Shown: positions 37,618-44,482, numbered from the stretch's first letter. The stretch: DNA of 64,000 nucleotides from Pseudonocardia phyllosphaerae (GCF_046546475.1 NZ_JBKGXS010000001.1:868001-932000), one strand, 5' to 3'. Numbers and translations are program-made. The notes: a model not told the origin generated them from the letters alone.

Positions 37618-37788
37618 GAGCGGCACGTCGTCGTGGCACGCAAGCGGGGCATGTCGTCGTGACCGCGAGCGGCATGCCGTCGTGGCGCGGGAGCGGCGAT
37701 GCTGTCGTGGCGCGTAAGCGGCATCTCGTCGTGGCCCGCGAGCGGCAACGCGGTCCTGGCGGATAAGCGGCATTGTCGTCGTGGCCCA
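37618..37788. repeat. Seven tandem units alternating 24 and 25 bp
   Basis: Units with consensus RAGCGGCATGTCGTCGTGGC plus CGCG start at 37618, 37642, 37667, 37691, 37716, 37740 and 37765; lengths are 24, 25, 24, 25, 24, 25, 24. An eighth, decayed unit may precede (about 37595-37617). The odd lengths break any frame, so it is non-coding. No spacer-like unique sequence exists, hence not a CRISPR. It lies upstream of the DUF222-HNH gene. Confidence 0.8.
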
Positions 37789-37847
37789 GGGCTGGAACCC
37801 CGGCGCCCGCTCGTGCTCGGCGGGCGGAATCGCACCGCCCCCACCCG

Positions 37848-37913
37848 ATGATCGTCGGTTTGCCGGGGATCGGTGCCGGATGTGGCACCGAAGACCGGCA
37901 GAACGGTGATCAT
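37848..37913. repeat. 66-bp nested imperfect inverted repeat
   Basis: Three paired blocks are nested symmetrically: ATGATC/GATCAT (37848-37853, 37908-37913), TGCCGG/CCGGCA (37861-37866, 37895-37900) and GGTGCC/GGCACC (37872-37877, 37884-37889). It sits between the tandem array and ybaK, near the ybaK 3' end, and may be a terminator for ybaK or a cruciform-forming repeat. With the tandem array this fills the 467-bp gene-free stretch from 37466 to 37932; I see no gene there. Confidence 0.6.
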
Positions 37914-37932
37914 GGGCGTGGCAGCGGCCCGG

Positions 37933-38406
37933 CTACCCCGCGATCGGAGCCACCGTCGCACCGGTCAGCGCCTCCAGATCCGCCGGCGCCAGCTCGATCT
38001 CCAGCCCCCGCCGCCCACCCGAGCAGTAGATCGTCGGGAACTCCCGGGCCGACGCGTCGAGCACCGTCGGCAGGCGCTTGCGCTGCCCCAGCGGCGAGAT
38101 CCCGCCCGCGACGTAGCCGGTGGCGCGTTCGGCGTCGGACACCTCGGCCATGACGGCCTTCTTCCCGCCCGCGGCCGCGGCGAGCGCCTTGAGGTCCAGC
38201 TGCGCGGACACCGGCACGATCCCGACGGTCATCGTCCCGTCGACCAGCGCGACGAGTGTCTTGAACACCCGCTGCGGGTCCTGGCCCATCAGCTCGGCGG
38301 CCTCCTCGCCGTAGCCGGCGCCGTCGGAGTGGGTGTAGGTGTGCAGCCGGTGCTCGACCTTCCGCTTCGTCAGCAGCGCCGTCGCCGGAGTTCCCTTGCC
38401 CGCCAT
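37933..38406 (-). CDS. ybaK: Cys-tRNA(Pro)/Cys-tRNA(Cys) deacylase, YbaK family
   Basis: A 157-residue editing domain that hydrolyses mischarged Cys-tRNA(Pro). The core is KGTPATALLTKRKVEHRLHT, then GQDPQRVFKTLVALVDGTM (the conserved Lys in FKTL), VPVSAQLDLKALAAAAGGKK and VAGGISPLGQRKRLPTVLDA, typical of YbaK/EbsC. ATG 38406 is chosen to give the family-length protein. The frame remains open upstream through 21-bp repeats that would add VRAMAGY-like heptads, so a longer start (38427 or beyond) is possible. Divergent from sigR. Confidence 0.92.
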   Translation of the reverse strand: MAGKGTPATALLTKRKVEHRLHTYTHSDGAGYGEEAAELMGQDPQRVFKTLVALVDGTMTVGIVPVSAQLDLKALAAAAGGKKAVMAEVSDAERATGYVAGGISPLGQRKRLPTVLDASAREFPTIYCSGGRRGLEIELAPADLEALTGATVAPIAG

Positions 38407-38488
38407 GGCGCGAACGTACCCGGCCATGGCACGGACCTGCCCGCCTACGGCGCGGACCTGCCCGCCCACGGCGCGGACGTACCCGGGA
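38405..38488. repeat. Four 21-bp tandem repeats between ybaK and sigR
   Basis: Units of the form ACGGCGCGGACCTGCCCGCC plus one base begin at 38405, 38426, 38447 and 38468. Read on the minus strand they encode V-R-A-M/V-A/G-G-Y/Q heptads in the ybaK frame. The last unit runs into the -35 of the sigR promoter. Confidence 0.8.
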
Positions 38489-38511
38489 ATGCCGGGCGGC
38501 CCCACGTCGTT
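38485..38511 (+). promoter_or_regulatory. SigR/SigH-type promoter of sigR
   Basis: GGGAAT at 38485-38490, an 18-bp spacer, and GTT at 38509-38511 match the sigma-R (SigH) consensus GGAAT-N18-GTT. This would make sigR-rsrA autoregulated, as in Streptomyces and mycobacteria. Expected transcription start is about 38517-38520. Confidence 0.8.
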
Positions 38512-38655
38512 GGCGGGGACGTGAGCACAGCAGTGGTGGAGGCCCCCCGGGTGTCCGGATCGGGCCGCGTGCGGCGGCGCCCGGTACCCTCCGACGGGTC
38601 CGCCGCGCCGGTGAGCCGCATCGGCGCGCGGCCGTCGTCACTGGAGAGGGGACCC

Positions 38656-39405
38656 TTGTCGGACCAGCCGGAACAGCCGGAGCCGGATCAGGCCGCGCAG
38701 CCGGACGGCGCCGCACAGCCGGACGCCGAGGTGCTCGAGGCAGGCCCCGCCGACGAGGAGGGCAACCGCGCGCCCGAGGACGAGAGCGTCGAGGAGCGCA
38801 CCGCCCGCTTCGAGCGGGACGCGATGCCGCTGCTCGACCAGCTCTACGGCGCCGCCCTGCGGATGACGCGCAACCCGGCGGACGCCGAGGACCTCGTGCA
38901 GGAGACGTTCCTGAAGGCCTACTCGGCGTTCGGCACGTTCCGCCGCGGCACGAACCTCAAGGCGTGGCTGTACCGGATCCTCACGAACACCTACATCAAC
39001 GGCTACCGCAAGCGTCAGCGCCAGCCCGTGCAGTCGCCCACCGACGAGATCACGGACTACCAGCTGGCCCAGGCCGGTGAGCACAGCTCCACCGGGCTGC
39101 GCTCCGCCGAGGTGGAGGCCATGGACGCGCTGCCCGACAGCGACGTCAAGGAGGCGCTGCAGGCGCTGCCCGAGGACTTCCGGATGGCCGTGTACCTCGC
39201 CGACGTCGAGGGCTTCGCCTACAAGGAGATCGCCGAGATCATGGGGACGCCGATCGGCACCGTGATGTCGCGGCTCCACCGCGGCCGCCGCCAGCTGCGC
39301 GACACGCTCACCGACGTGGCGCGCGACCGTGGGTTCTCCCGCGGTGGCGCCGATGGCACCGACGGCGCCGAGAAGGCCGCCGACCAGGAGGTGACGGCAT
39401 CGTGA
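38656..39405 (+). CDS. sigR: ECF sigma factor SigR/SigH (thiol-oxidative stress)
   Basis: Directs RNA polymerase to thiol-redox, chaperone and protease promoters. 249 residues from TTG 38656, which has GAGAGGGG about 4 bp upstream. An acidic Q/E/P-rich leader precedes sigma region 2 (RFERDAMPLLDQLYGAALRM; DAEDLVQETFLKAYSAFGTF; LKAWLYRILTNTYINGYRK) and region 4 (ALQALPEDFRMAVYLADVEG; YKEIAEIMGTPIGTVMSRLH), both close to SigR/SigH. An in-frame GTG at 38521 would add 45 residues and lies at the predicted transcript start. The TGA overlaps the rsrA GTG. RsrA holds SigR inactive until oxidised. Confidence 0.96.
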   Translation: MSDQPEQPEPDQAAQPDGAAQPDAEVLEAGPADEEGNRAPEDESVEERTARFERDAMPLLDQLYGAALRMTRNPADAEDLVQETFLKAYSAFGTFRRGTNLKAWLYRILTNTYINGYRKRQRQPVQSPTDEITDYQLAQAGEHSSTGLRSAEVEAMDALPDSDVKEALQALPEDFRMAVYLADVEGFAYKEIAEIMGTPIGTVMSRLHRGRRQLRDTLTDVARDRGFSRGGADGTDGAEKAADQEVTAS

Positions 39406-39782
39406 GCGCCGACGACGCTCCGCTCGAGCAGAACCCGATGATCGAGCAGCGGGCCGACCGGGCCGGTTGCCGGGAGGTACTCGCCGAGGTCTGGCTGTTC
39501 CTGGACCGCGAGTGCGACCCGGACCGTCGCCGCGTCCTGCAGCAGCATCTCGACGAGTGCGCACCGTGCCTGTCCGAGTACGGCATCGACGAGAAGCTCA
39601 AGGCCCTGCTCGCCCGCAAGTGCGGCGGCGAGGCGGCGCCGGAGTCGCTGCGCGACCGGCTGCGTTCGCAGATCCGCTCCGCGGTGCTGGAGCAGGCCCA
39701 GGTGACCGTGGAGTCCGGGCCGGACGGCACGACCGTCTCCGTCGCGCACGAGCGCACCGAGGTGCGCCACTACGAGCGCTGA
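39402..39782 (+). CDS. rsrA: Zinc-containing anti-sigma factor RsrA/RshA
   Basis: Redox-sensing anti-sigma factor of SigR. 126 residues. The ZAS motif is complete: C23 in DRAGCREVLAEV, then H49-x3-C53-x2-C56 in HLDECAPCLSEYG. Disulfide formation between these cysteines releases zinc and SigR. The C-terminal part (VTVESGPDGTTVSVAHERTE) is a variable tail. GTG 39402 overlaps the sigR stop (GTGA), so production of the two is coupled. A long bidirectional hairpin follows. Confidence 0.95.
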   Translation: MSADDAPLEQNPMIEQRADRAGCREVLAEVWLFLDRECDPDRRRVLQQHLDECAPCLSEYGIDEKLKALLARKCGGEAAPESLRDRLRSQIRSAVLEQAQVTVESGPDGTTVSVAHERTEVRHYER

Positions 39783-39813
39783 GCACCGGCTCACGCAGCA
39801 CGCGACGACCTAC

Positions 39814-39864
39814 ACACGAGGAACGGGCGGGGACCGCAGCTGCGGTCCCCGCCCGTTCTCGTGT
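39814..39864. terminator. Very long inverted repeat between rsrA and the bL37 gene
   Basis: An almost perfect 24-25-bp stem: ACACGAG-G-AACGGGCGGGGACCGCA on the left against TGCGGTCCCCGCCCGTT-TCGTGT-type sequence on the right, with one bulged G and a GC centre (39839-39840). Between convergent genes, so probably a bidirectional terminator. Confidence 0.85.
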
Positions 39865-39887
39865 CCCGGACGACCGGGTCAGGCGAC

Positions 39888-39962
39888 TCAGGTGTTCGGC
39901 TTCTTGCCGTGGTTCGCCTTGTTCTTCGCACGGTCGCGACGCTTGCGGGCACGCTTCGACAT
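39888..39962 (-). CDS. Small ribosomal protein bL37
   Basis: A 24-residue, strongly basic protein: MSKRARKRRDRAKNKANHGK then KPNT. It matches the small actinobacterial large-subunit protein bL37 as I recall it from Mycobacterium smegmatis (MAKRGRKKRDRKHSKANHGK...), including the invariant NHGK-x-PN end. Structures place bL37 on the 50S subunit near the peptidyl-transferase region. ATG 39962 is preceded by GGAGG at 7-bp spacing. The gene is short enough to be missed by standard gene callers. Being beside sigR/rsrA matches the location of the corresponding small gene in mycobacteria. Confidence 0.85.
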   Translation of the reverse strand: MSKRARKRRDRAKNKANHGKKPNT

Positions 39963-40057
39963 GATCGGCCCTCCTCTCCTGCTGGTCGGGGACGTTCCGC
40001 GGGGAACCCGCGGGAGCTCGTGTCCGTCGATTCTCGCATGTGGTGGGATGGGCGACC

Positions 40058-41569
40058 GTGACCACGCTCAGCGAGCTGCTCGCCGAACACACGACCATGG
40101 ACGGCGACACCGCCGACCACCTCCAGCGAGTGGTCGGGGAGTGGCAGCTGCTGGCCGACATGTCGTTCGCGGACTTCCTGCTCTGGGTGCCGCTCGACGA
40201 TCTCCACGCGAGCGGGGACAGCGGCCGCGCGTCGACCGCGCAGTTCCTCTGCGTCGCCCAGGCCCGCCCGACCACCGCGCCCACCGCGCACCCGGACGAC
40301 GTCGTCGGCCGCCGCGCCGCGACCGTCGAGGTCGGGCAGCTGCGCCGGGCGGTCCAGGAGGGCCGCATCTGCCGCGACGACGACCCGCGCTGGCACCTGG
40401 AGGTCCCGGTCCGCCGGGAGACGATCCCGGTGCGCTACCGCGGCCGCACCGTCGCGGTGCTCTCCCGCGACACCAACCTCTCGACGCCGCGGGTGCCGTC
40501 GCCGCTGGAGATCGCCTACCTGGGCAGCGCGTCGGACCTGTGCCAGATGATCGTCGACGGCACGTTCCCGCCGCAGTCCGGCCCGCCCGGCTCGGCCGAG
40601 GGCAGCCCGCGGGCCGGGGACGGGCTCGTCCGGCTCGACGTGCACGGCAACGTCGCCTACGCCAGCCCGAACGCGCTGTCGGCCTACCACCGCATGGGCC
40701 ACGCCAGCGACGTCGCCGGCGCCGACCTCACGACCGTCACCAAGGCACTGGTGCTCGACCCGTTCGACGCCAAGGAGGTCGCCGTCCGGATCGCCGACGC
40801 GCTGGAGGGCACGCCGTCGAGCCGGATGGAGGTCAAGGGCCGCCGGGCGACGATGCTGGTCAGGGCGCTGCCGCTGCGCCCGCGCGGGGACGCCGCAGGC
40901 GCGCTGGTGCTGGTCCGCGACGTCACCGACCTGCGCCGCCGCGACGCCGCCCTGCTCAGCAAGGACGCGACGATCCGGGAGATCCATCACCGGGTCAAGA
41001 ACAACCTGCAGACGGTCGCGGCGCTGCTGCGCCTGCAGGGCCGCCGCAGCGAGTACCCCGAGACCAGCCGGGCGCTGGAGGAGGCCGTCCGCCGGGTCAC
41101 CTCGATCGCTCTGGTGCACGAGGCGCTGGCGTACTCCGTGGCCGAGAACGTCGCGCTCGACGAGCTGCTGCCCAAGGTGCTGCCCGCGATCCGCGACGGC
41201 GCCACCACCGAGGCGAAGGCCCGGGTCCGGGTCGAGACCGGGTTCGGGTCGCTGCCTGCGGAGAAGGCGACCCCGCTGGTGCTGGTCCTGGCCGAGCTCG
41301 TGCACAACGCTCTCGCCCACGCCTACGACCCCGGCGTCGCGGGGGAGGTCGTGGTCAGCCCGAACCGGTCGGCCAAGCGCCTCGAGGTCTCGGTCGCCGA
41401 CGACGGGCACGGCATGCCGCCGGAGTTCGACTTCGAGAAGTCCAAGGGGCTGGGCCTGCAGATCGTGCGGACCCTGCTGACCTCGGAGCTGGAGGCGACC
41501 ATCTCGGTGACCGACCGGGAGACCGGCGGGACCGTCGCGCTCATCTCGGTGCCGCTCAGCGGCGGCTGA
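40058..41569 (+). CDS. pdtaS: Sensor histidine kinase PdtaS
   Basis: Soluble HisKA_2-type kinase. In M. tuberculosis PdtaS phosphorylates the RNA-binding antiterminator PdtaR. 503 residues. The N-terminal GAF-like domain begins VTTLSELLAEHTTMDGDTAD and contains LLADMSFADFLLWVPLDD. A PAS domain follows (GLVRLDVHGNVAYASPNALS). The kinase core has the DATIREIHHRVKNNLQTVAA H-box (His 310/311), then VLVLAELVHNALAHAYD (N-box) and ADDGHGMPPEFDFEKS (G-box) and GLGLQIVRTLLTSELEA. GTG 40058 aligns with the mycobacterial start. PdtaR is not in the window. It faces whiB1, as in mycobacteria. Confidence 0.96.
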   Translation: MTTLSELLAEHTTMDGDTADHLQRVVGEWQLLADMSFADFLLWVPLDDLHASGDSGRASTAQFLCVAQARPTTAPTAHPDDVVGRRAATVEVGQLRRAVQEGRICRDDDPRWHLEVPVRRETIPVRYRGRTVAVLSRDTNLSTPRVPSPLEIAYLGSASDLCQMIVDGTFPPQSGPPGSAEGSPRAGDGLVRLDVHGNVAYASPNALSAYHRMGHASDVAGADLTTVTKALVLDPFDAKEVAVRIADALEGTPSSRMEVKGRRATMLVRALPLRPRGDAAGALVLVRDVTDLRRRDAALLSKDATIREIHHRVKNNLQTVAALLRLQGRRSEYPETSRALEEAVRRVTSIALVHEALAYSVAENVALDELLPKVLPAIRDGATTEAKARVRVETGFGSLPAEKATPLVLVLAELVHNALAHAYDPGVAGEVVVSPNRSAKRLEVSVADDGHGMPPEFDFEKSKGLGLQIVRTLLTSELEATISVTDRETGGTVALISVPLSGG

Positions 41570-41765
41570 ACCGCTGGTCGGCGGCGAATGGTGGCTGACC
41601 GTGGTGCACACCAGGACGAACGGTGACCCTCGGTGACCCGGGGCACGGGAAGGTCGATGAACGGCAGGGGATACGCTCTGAGCGTGACCGTCGATCCCGG
41701 TGCCGTGGTCGCGCCGACACCGTCGGAGACGGTCATCGCCGGGGTGGCAGATCACCCCGGACACA

Positions 41766-41807
41766 CCTCGGGCCCGTGGCCGGTGGCGTCCGGCTACGGG
41801 CCCGAGG
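41766..41807. terminator. Perfect 12-bp stem-loop between pdtaS and whiB1
   Basis: CCTCGGGCCCGT (41766-41777) pairs perfectly with ACGGGCCCGAGG (41796-41807); the loop has a further GCCGG/CCGGC pairing. Between convergent genes; the rest of the ~300-bp gap shows no gene I can support. Confidence 0.75.
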
Positions 41808-41866
41808 TCGGGGAGCTATCGAAGTGGAGCCGCGCAGGCGGCCCGGAGTTGCCGAGTACGAACGAC

Positions 41867-42118
41867 TCAGGCGGTGCGGGCGCGCGGACGCGAGCCGCGG
41901 CGCTTCAGGGCGCGACGCTCGTCCTCGCTCATGCCGCCCCACACACCGGCGTCCTGGCCGGACTCCAGTGCCCACTGGAGGCAGGACTCGGTGACGGGGC
42001 AGCGCCGGCATACGCTCTTGGCCTCGGCGATCTGCATCAGGGCGGGGCCGCTGGTGCCGACCGGGAAGAACAGCTCCGGGTCCTCGTCGCGGCAGATCGC
42101 GTCGTGACGCCAGTCCAT
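41867..42118 (-). CDS. whiB1: WhiB-family iron-sulfur regulator WhiB1
   Basis: An 83-residue 4Fe-4S protein. WhiB1 of M. tuberculosis is essential, NO-sensitive and binds the primary sigma factor. Cluster cysteines are C9, C37, C40 and C46 (C-x27-C-x2-C-x5-C); the segments MDWRHDAICRDEDPELFFPV and WALESGQDAGVWGGMSEDER and the C-terminal basic RRALKRRG are close to mycobacterial WhiB1. ATG 42118 is preceded by GAGGAG at 9 bp. A Crp-type palindrome lies upstream, matching the known cAMP-Crp control in mycobacteria. Confidence 0.96.
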   Translation of the reverse strand: MDWRHDAICRDEDPELFFPVGTSGPALMQIAEAKSVCRRCPVTESCLQWALESGQDAGVWGGMSEDERRALKRRGSRPRARTA

Positions 42119-42547
42119 GGTTGCTTACTCCTCGTGCTGCGCGATCGGGGTCGCGCCGATCGTCATGTTTCGTCCGTGTTACGGAGCTTGTGAATACTTT
42201 CACGAGCTCCGGCGATGCTCAATGGGTTACTGCCTGCTGGATGCGTGAGGGGCCTCATAGGCCACGCACGACGGACCGGAATCCTGAGAACCACAGGGGT
42301 CCTCGGCCGGTCCCAAGCAACCAGTGTCCCCGCACGACGCCGTTTCGGCTACTCGAAACTTTGTCGCACCGAACACTCCGGGCGGCGGTGCCCGGCGTTC
42401 CCTCGCTTGCGTAGGGACCACCTTGGATCACCGGTTTGGCCTGGTGTAAGCCCCAACGGGACCGACGGTCCGCTCACATCGGTGAATGGCGTGGTTGCTC
42501 ACCCCGGCGTGTGAGTCCCGCCTCGGAACTGCGGCGAACCGTCCGTC
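42119..42547. other. Gene-free interval between whiB1 and the lipid kinase gene
   Basis: Contains the whiB1 Shine-Dalgarno and Crp site, then a hairpin with GGCCT (42251-42255) and AGGCC (42259-42263) flanked by CGTG/CACG. No supported ORF: the small open frames here lack family sequence and ribosome-binding sites. GC content is visibly lower than in the genes, consistent with a promoter region. Confidence 0.6.
42182..42211. promoter_or_regulatory. Crp-type operator upstream of whiB1, extended palindrome
   Basis: TGTGA-N6-TCACG at 42189-42204 matches the Crp consensus TGTGA-N6-TCACA with one change. Flanks extend the dyad: CGGAGCTTGTGA against TCACGAGCTCCG, 12-bp arms with a single mismatch. 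The centre lies about 78 bp upstream of the whiB1 ATG. In M. tuberculosis the Crp homologue Rv3676 binds at the whiB1 promoter. Confidence 0.75.
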
Positions 42548-43498
42548 TCACACGACGACGCGTAACGCACCGGGCACGGAGAGGAACTCCACCTCGGTTC
42601 TCTCGCCCAGGTGGTCGCCGTCGAGCTGCAGGGCCAGCGGCCGGTCGCTGCTGATCCGTACCCGGGGAACGGCGTCGTGGCGCACGATGTTCCGCCCGTG
42701 CGGGTCGCCGTCGGGGGACAGGATCTGGCGCAGCACGCTCGCGATGACCCGCGGGCCGAGCCCGGTGAGTGCGAACAGGCCCAGCCCCCCGCCGAACGAC
42801 GAGCGCGGGTTGGTCCGCACCGCACGCCCGGACAGGTAGGTCCACGGGTCGGTGTTGGAGACGAACGCCAGCCGCACGTCGTGCAGCGGGGCCGCGTCGG
42901 GCAGCTCGACGGTCATCGACGGCGGCCGGCGCAGCTGGGAGACGTACTGCGCGATCGCGGTCATCGCGTACCGGCTGGGGCTGGCCTCGTGCCCGTCGGC
43001 GCGGGCCCGCTCGACGGCGGCGACGACGTCGGCGTCCCAGCCGATCCCCGCGTTGAAGGTGAACCAGCGGTCGTCGGCGTGGCCGAGGCCGACGCGGCGC
43101 TGCCGGCGGGCGGTGAGCGCGGTGAGCAGCTGCCCGGTCGCCTCCACCGGGTCGCGCGGCATGCCCAGGGCGCGGGCGAACACGTTCGCCGAGCCGCCGG
43201 GGACGACGGCGAGCATCGCGGTGGCCTCGGCGTCCGGGCGGGGCGGGCCGTGCCCGGCACCGGTCTGCGCGGCGAGCAGGCCGTTGACGACCTCGTTGAC
43301 CGTGCCGTCCCCGCCGAGCGCGACGACCAGCTCGACGCCGTCGGCGACGGCCGCGGCGGTGCCCTCCGCGGCGTGCCCGCGGTAGCGGGTCTGCAGCACG
43401 TCCAGCTTCAGCTCGCTGGCCAGCGCCTTGGTCAGCACGTCCCGCCCTGCGGCGGTGGTCGACGTGGCCTGCGGGTTGACCACGAGGAGAGCGCGCAC
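42548..43498 (-). CDS. Diacylglycerol/lipid kinase family protein
   Basis: A 316-residue DAGK-catalytic-domain protein. It begins MRALLVVNPQATSTTAAGRD, has the nucleotide motif LVVALGGDGTVNEVVNGLL and PGGSANVFARALGMPRDPVE, and the C-terminal beta domain (FVSNTDPWTYLSGRAVRTNP; RPLALQLDGDHLG). These kinases phosphorylate diacylglycerol, sphingosine or similar lipids; the substrate here is unknown. The position next to whiB1 matches Rv3218. Start ATG 43498; divergent from the membrane protein gene with 38 bp between starts. Confidence 0.9.
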   Translation of the reverse strand: MRALLVVNPQATSTTAAGRDVLTKALASELKLDVLQTRYRGHAAEGTAAAVADGVELVVALGGDGTVNEVVNGLLAAQTGAGHGPPRPDAEATAMLAVVPGGSANVFARALGMPRDPVEATGQLLTALTARRQRRVGLGHADDRWFTFNAGIGWDADVVAAVERARADGHEASPSRYAMTAIAQYVSQLRRPPSMTVELPDAAPLHDVRLAFVSNTDPWTYLSGRAVRTNPRSSFGGGLGLFALTGLGPRVIASVLRQILSPDGDPHGRNIVRHDAVPRVRISSDRPLALQLDGDHLGERTEVEFLSVPGALRVVV

Positions 43499-43536
43499 GG
43501 CGCCGAGGGTAGGCGCCGGTCCTATCCTCGGTCCTC

Positions 43537-44025
43537 GTGGGTGAGCCCGTGGAGGAGACGACCGGCCGGGTGCCGGCGCCGCACAACGTGCGGATCGCCG
43601 GTGCGCTCGTGGCGCTGCAGGGGGTCGTCGCCGCCGTTGTGGCGGTGGTGCTGGCGGTGCGCGCGGTGGGCGACGGCGGCCCGCGGCTGTACTACGGCCT
43701 CGCCGAGGCCGGGATGTTCCTGCTGCTCGCCGCGGCCGTCGCCGGCGTCGGGTACGGGCTGGTCCGCGGGGTGCACGGCTGCCGGAGCCCGGCGATCGTG
43801 ATCGAGCTGCTGCTGTTCGGCGTGGTCTACAGCCTGCTGGGGCCGTCGCACCAGCTGGTGTGGGGGATCGTCGTCGGGCTGGTGGTGCTGGCGACGTTCC
43901 TGCTGCTGATCAGCGAGCAGTCCCGGCAGTGGTCGATGGGGGACGAGTACCCGGGTCGCCGCGGCCGTCGGGAGCCCGGTCAGCGGGAGCCCGGTTCGCG
44001 GGAGCCCGGTTCGCGAGAGCACTGA
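43537..44025 (+). CDS. Four-TM membrane protein (Rv3217c type)
   Basis: A 162-residue integral membrane protein with four hydrophobic helices: IAGALVALQGVVAAVVAVVL, the segment GMFLLLAAAVAGVGYGLV, AIVIELLLFGVVYSLLG and LVWGIVVGLVVLATFLLLI, then SEQSRQWSMGDEYPG. The fold and position next to the lipid kinase and GNAT genes correspond to Rv3217c. The C-terminal tail is a run of REPGSREPG-type repeats that overlaps the convergent GNAT gene by 116 bp. Function unknown. GTG 43537. Confidence 0.85.
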   Translation: MGEPVEETTGRVPAPHNVRIAGALVALQGVVAAVVAVVLAVRAVGDGGPRLYYGLAEAGMFLLLAAAVAGVGYGLVRGVHGCRSPAIVIELLLFGVVYSLLGPSHQLVWGIVVGLVVLATFLLLISEQSRQWSMGDEYPGRRGRREPGQREPGSREPGSREH

Positions 44026-44482
44026 GCGGCTCGCCGGTCAGCCGGAACGTCGTCCAGCCCTCGTTGGGACCGGCACCGATCGAGCGGTAGAAGCCGATCG
44101 CGGGCTCGTTCCAGTCCAGGACGTTCCACTCCAGCCGGGCGTACCCGTGCCGGGAGCACTCCTCGGCGAGTGCGGCCAGCAGGGCCAGGCCGTGTCCGGC
44201 GCCGCGGTGCGCGGGGGAGACGTAGAGGTCCTCGAGGTGGATCCCGGCGACGCCCTCCCAGGTGGAGAACGTGCGGAACCAGATCGCCAGTCCGACCACG
44301 TGGCCGTCCGCGGTGGCCACGTGCGCCCGGGCGCTCGGGTCGCTTCCGAACAGCGCGGTGTGCAGCTGGGCCCCGGTGAGCCGGCACTCGTCGAGCGCGT
44401 GCTCGTACTCGGCCAGGTCGTACACCAGCCCGACCATGGCGGCGACGTCCGCGGGCCCGGCCGGGCGGACGGTGCTGCTCAA
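43910..44482 (-). CDS. GNAT-family N-acetyltransferase (Rv3216 type)
   Basis: A 190-residue acetyltransferase. The GNAT core has VRPAGPADVAAMVGLVYDLA, VVGLAIWFRTFSTWEGVAGI, LEDLYVSPAHRGAGHGLALL (acetyl-CoA loop R-x2-G-x-G) and WNVLDWNEPAIGFYRSIGA, as in diamine/spermidine acetyltransferase-like enzymes. The C-terminal ~35 residues (NRAPANRAPADRAPDG) are encoded by the same repeat as the tail of the opposite gene. It lies 4 bp after the histidine phosphatase gene and is probably in one operon with it. Confidence 0.9.
   Translation of the reverse strand: MSSTVRPAGPADVAAMVGLVYDLAEYEHALDECRLTGAQLHTALFGSDPSARAHVATADGHVVGLAIWFRTFSTWEGVAGIHLEDLYVSPAHRGAGHGLALLAALAEECSRHGYARLEWNVLDWNEPAIGFYRSIGAGPNEGWTTFRLTGEPLSALANRAPANRAPADRAPDGRGDPGTRPPSTTAGTAR

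Noticed and set aside
37618..37788. CRISPR array
   Set aside because: Units are contiguous 24/25-bp tandem copies; there are no unique spacers and no cas genes.
37873..38520. SigR extended upstream of 38521
   Set aside because: It would overlap ybaK completely and precede the promoter; only GTG 38521 is a reasonable upstream start.
41633..42193. Plus-strand ORF across whiB1
   Set aside because: Runs antisense to the whole whiB1 gene; composition and motifs belong to whiB1.
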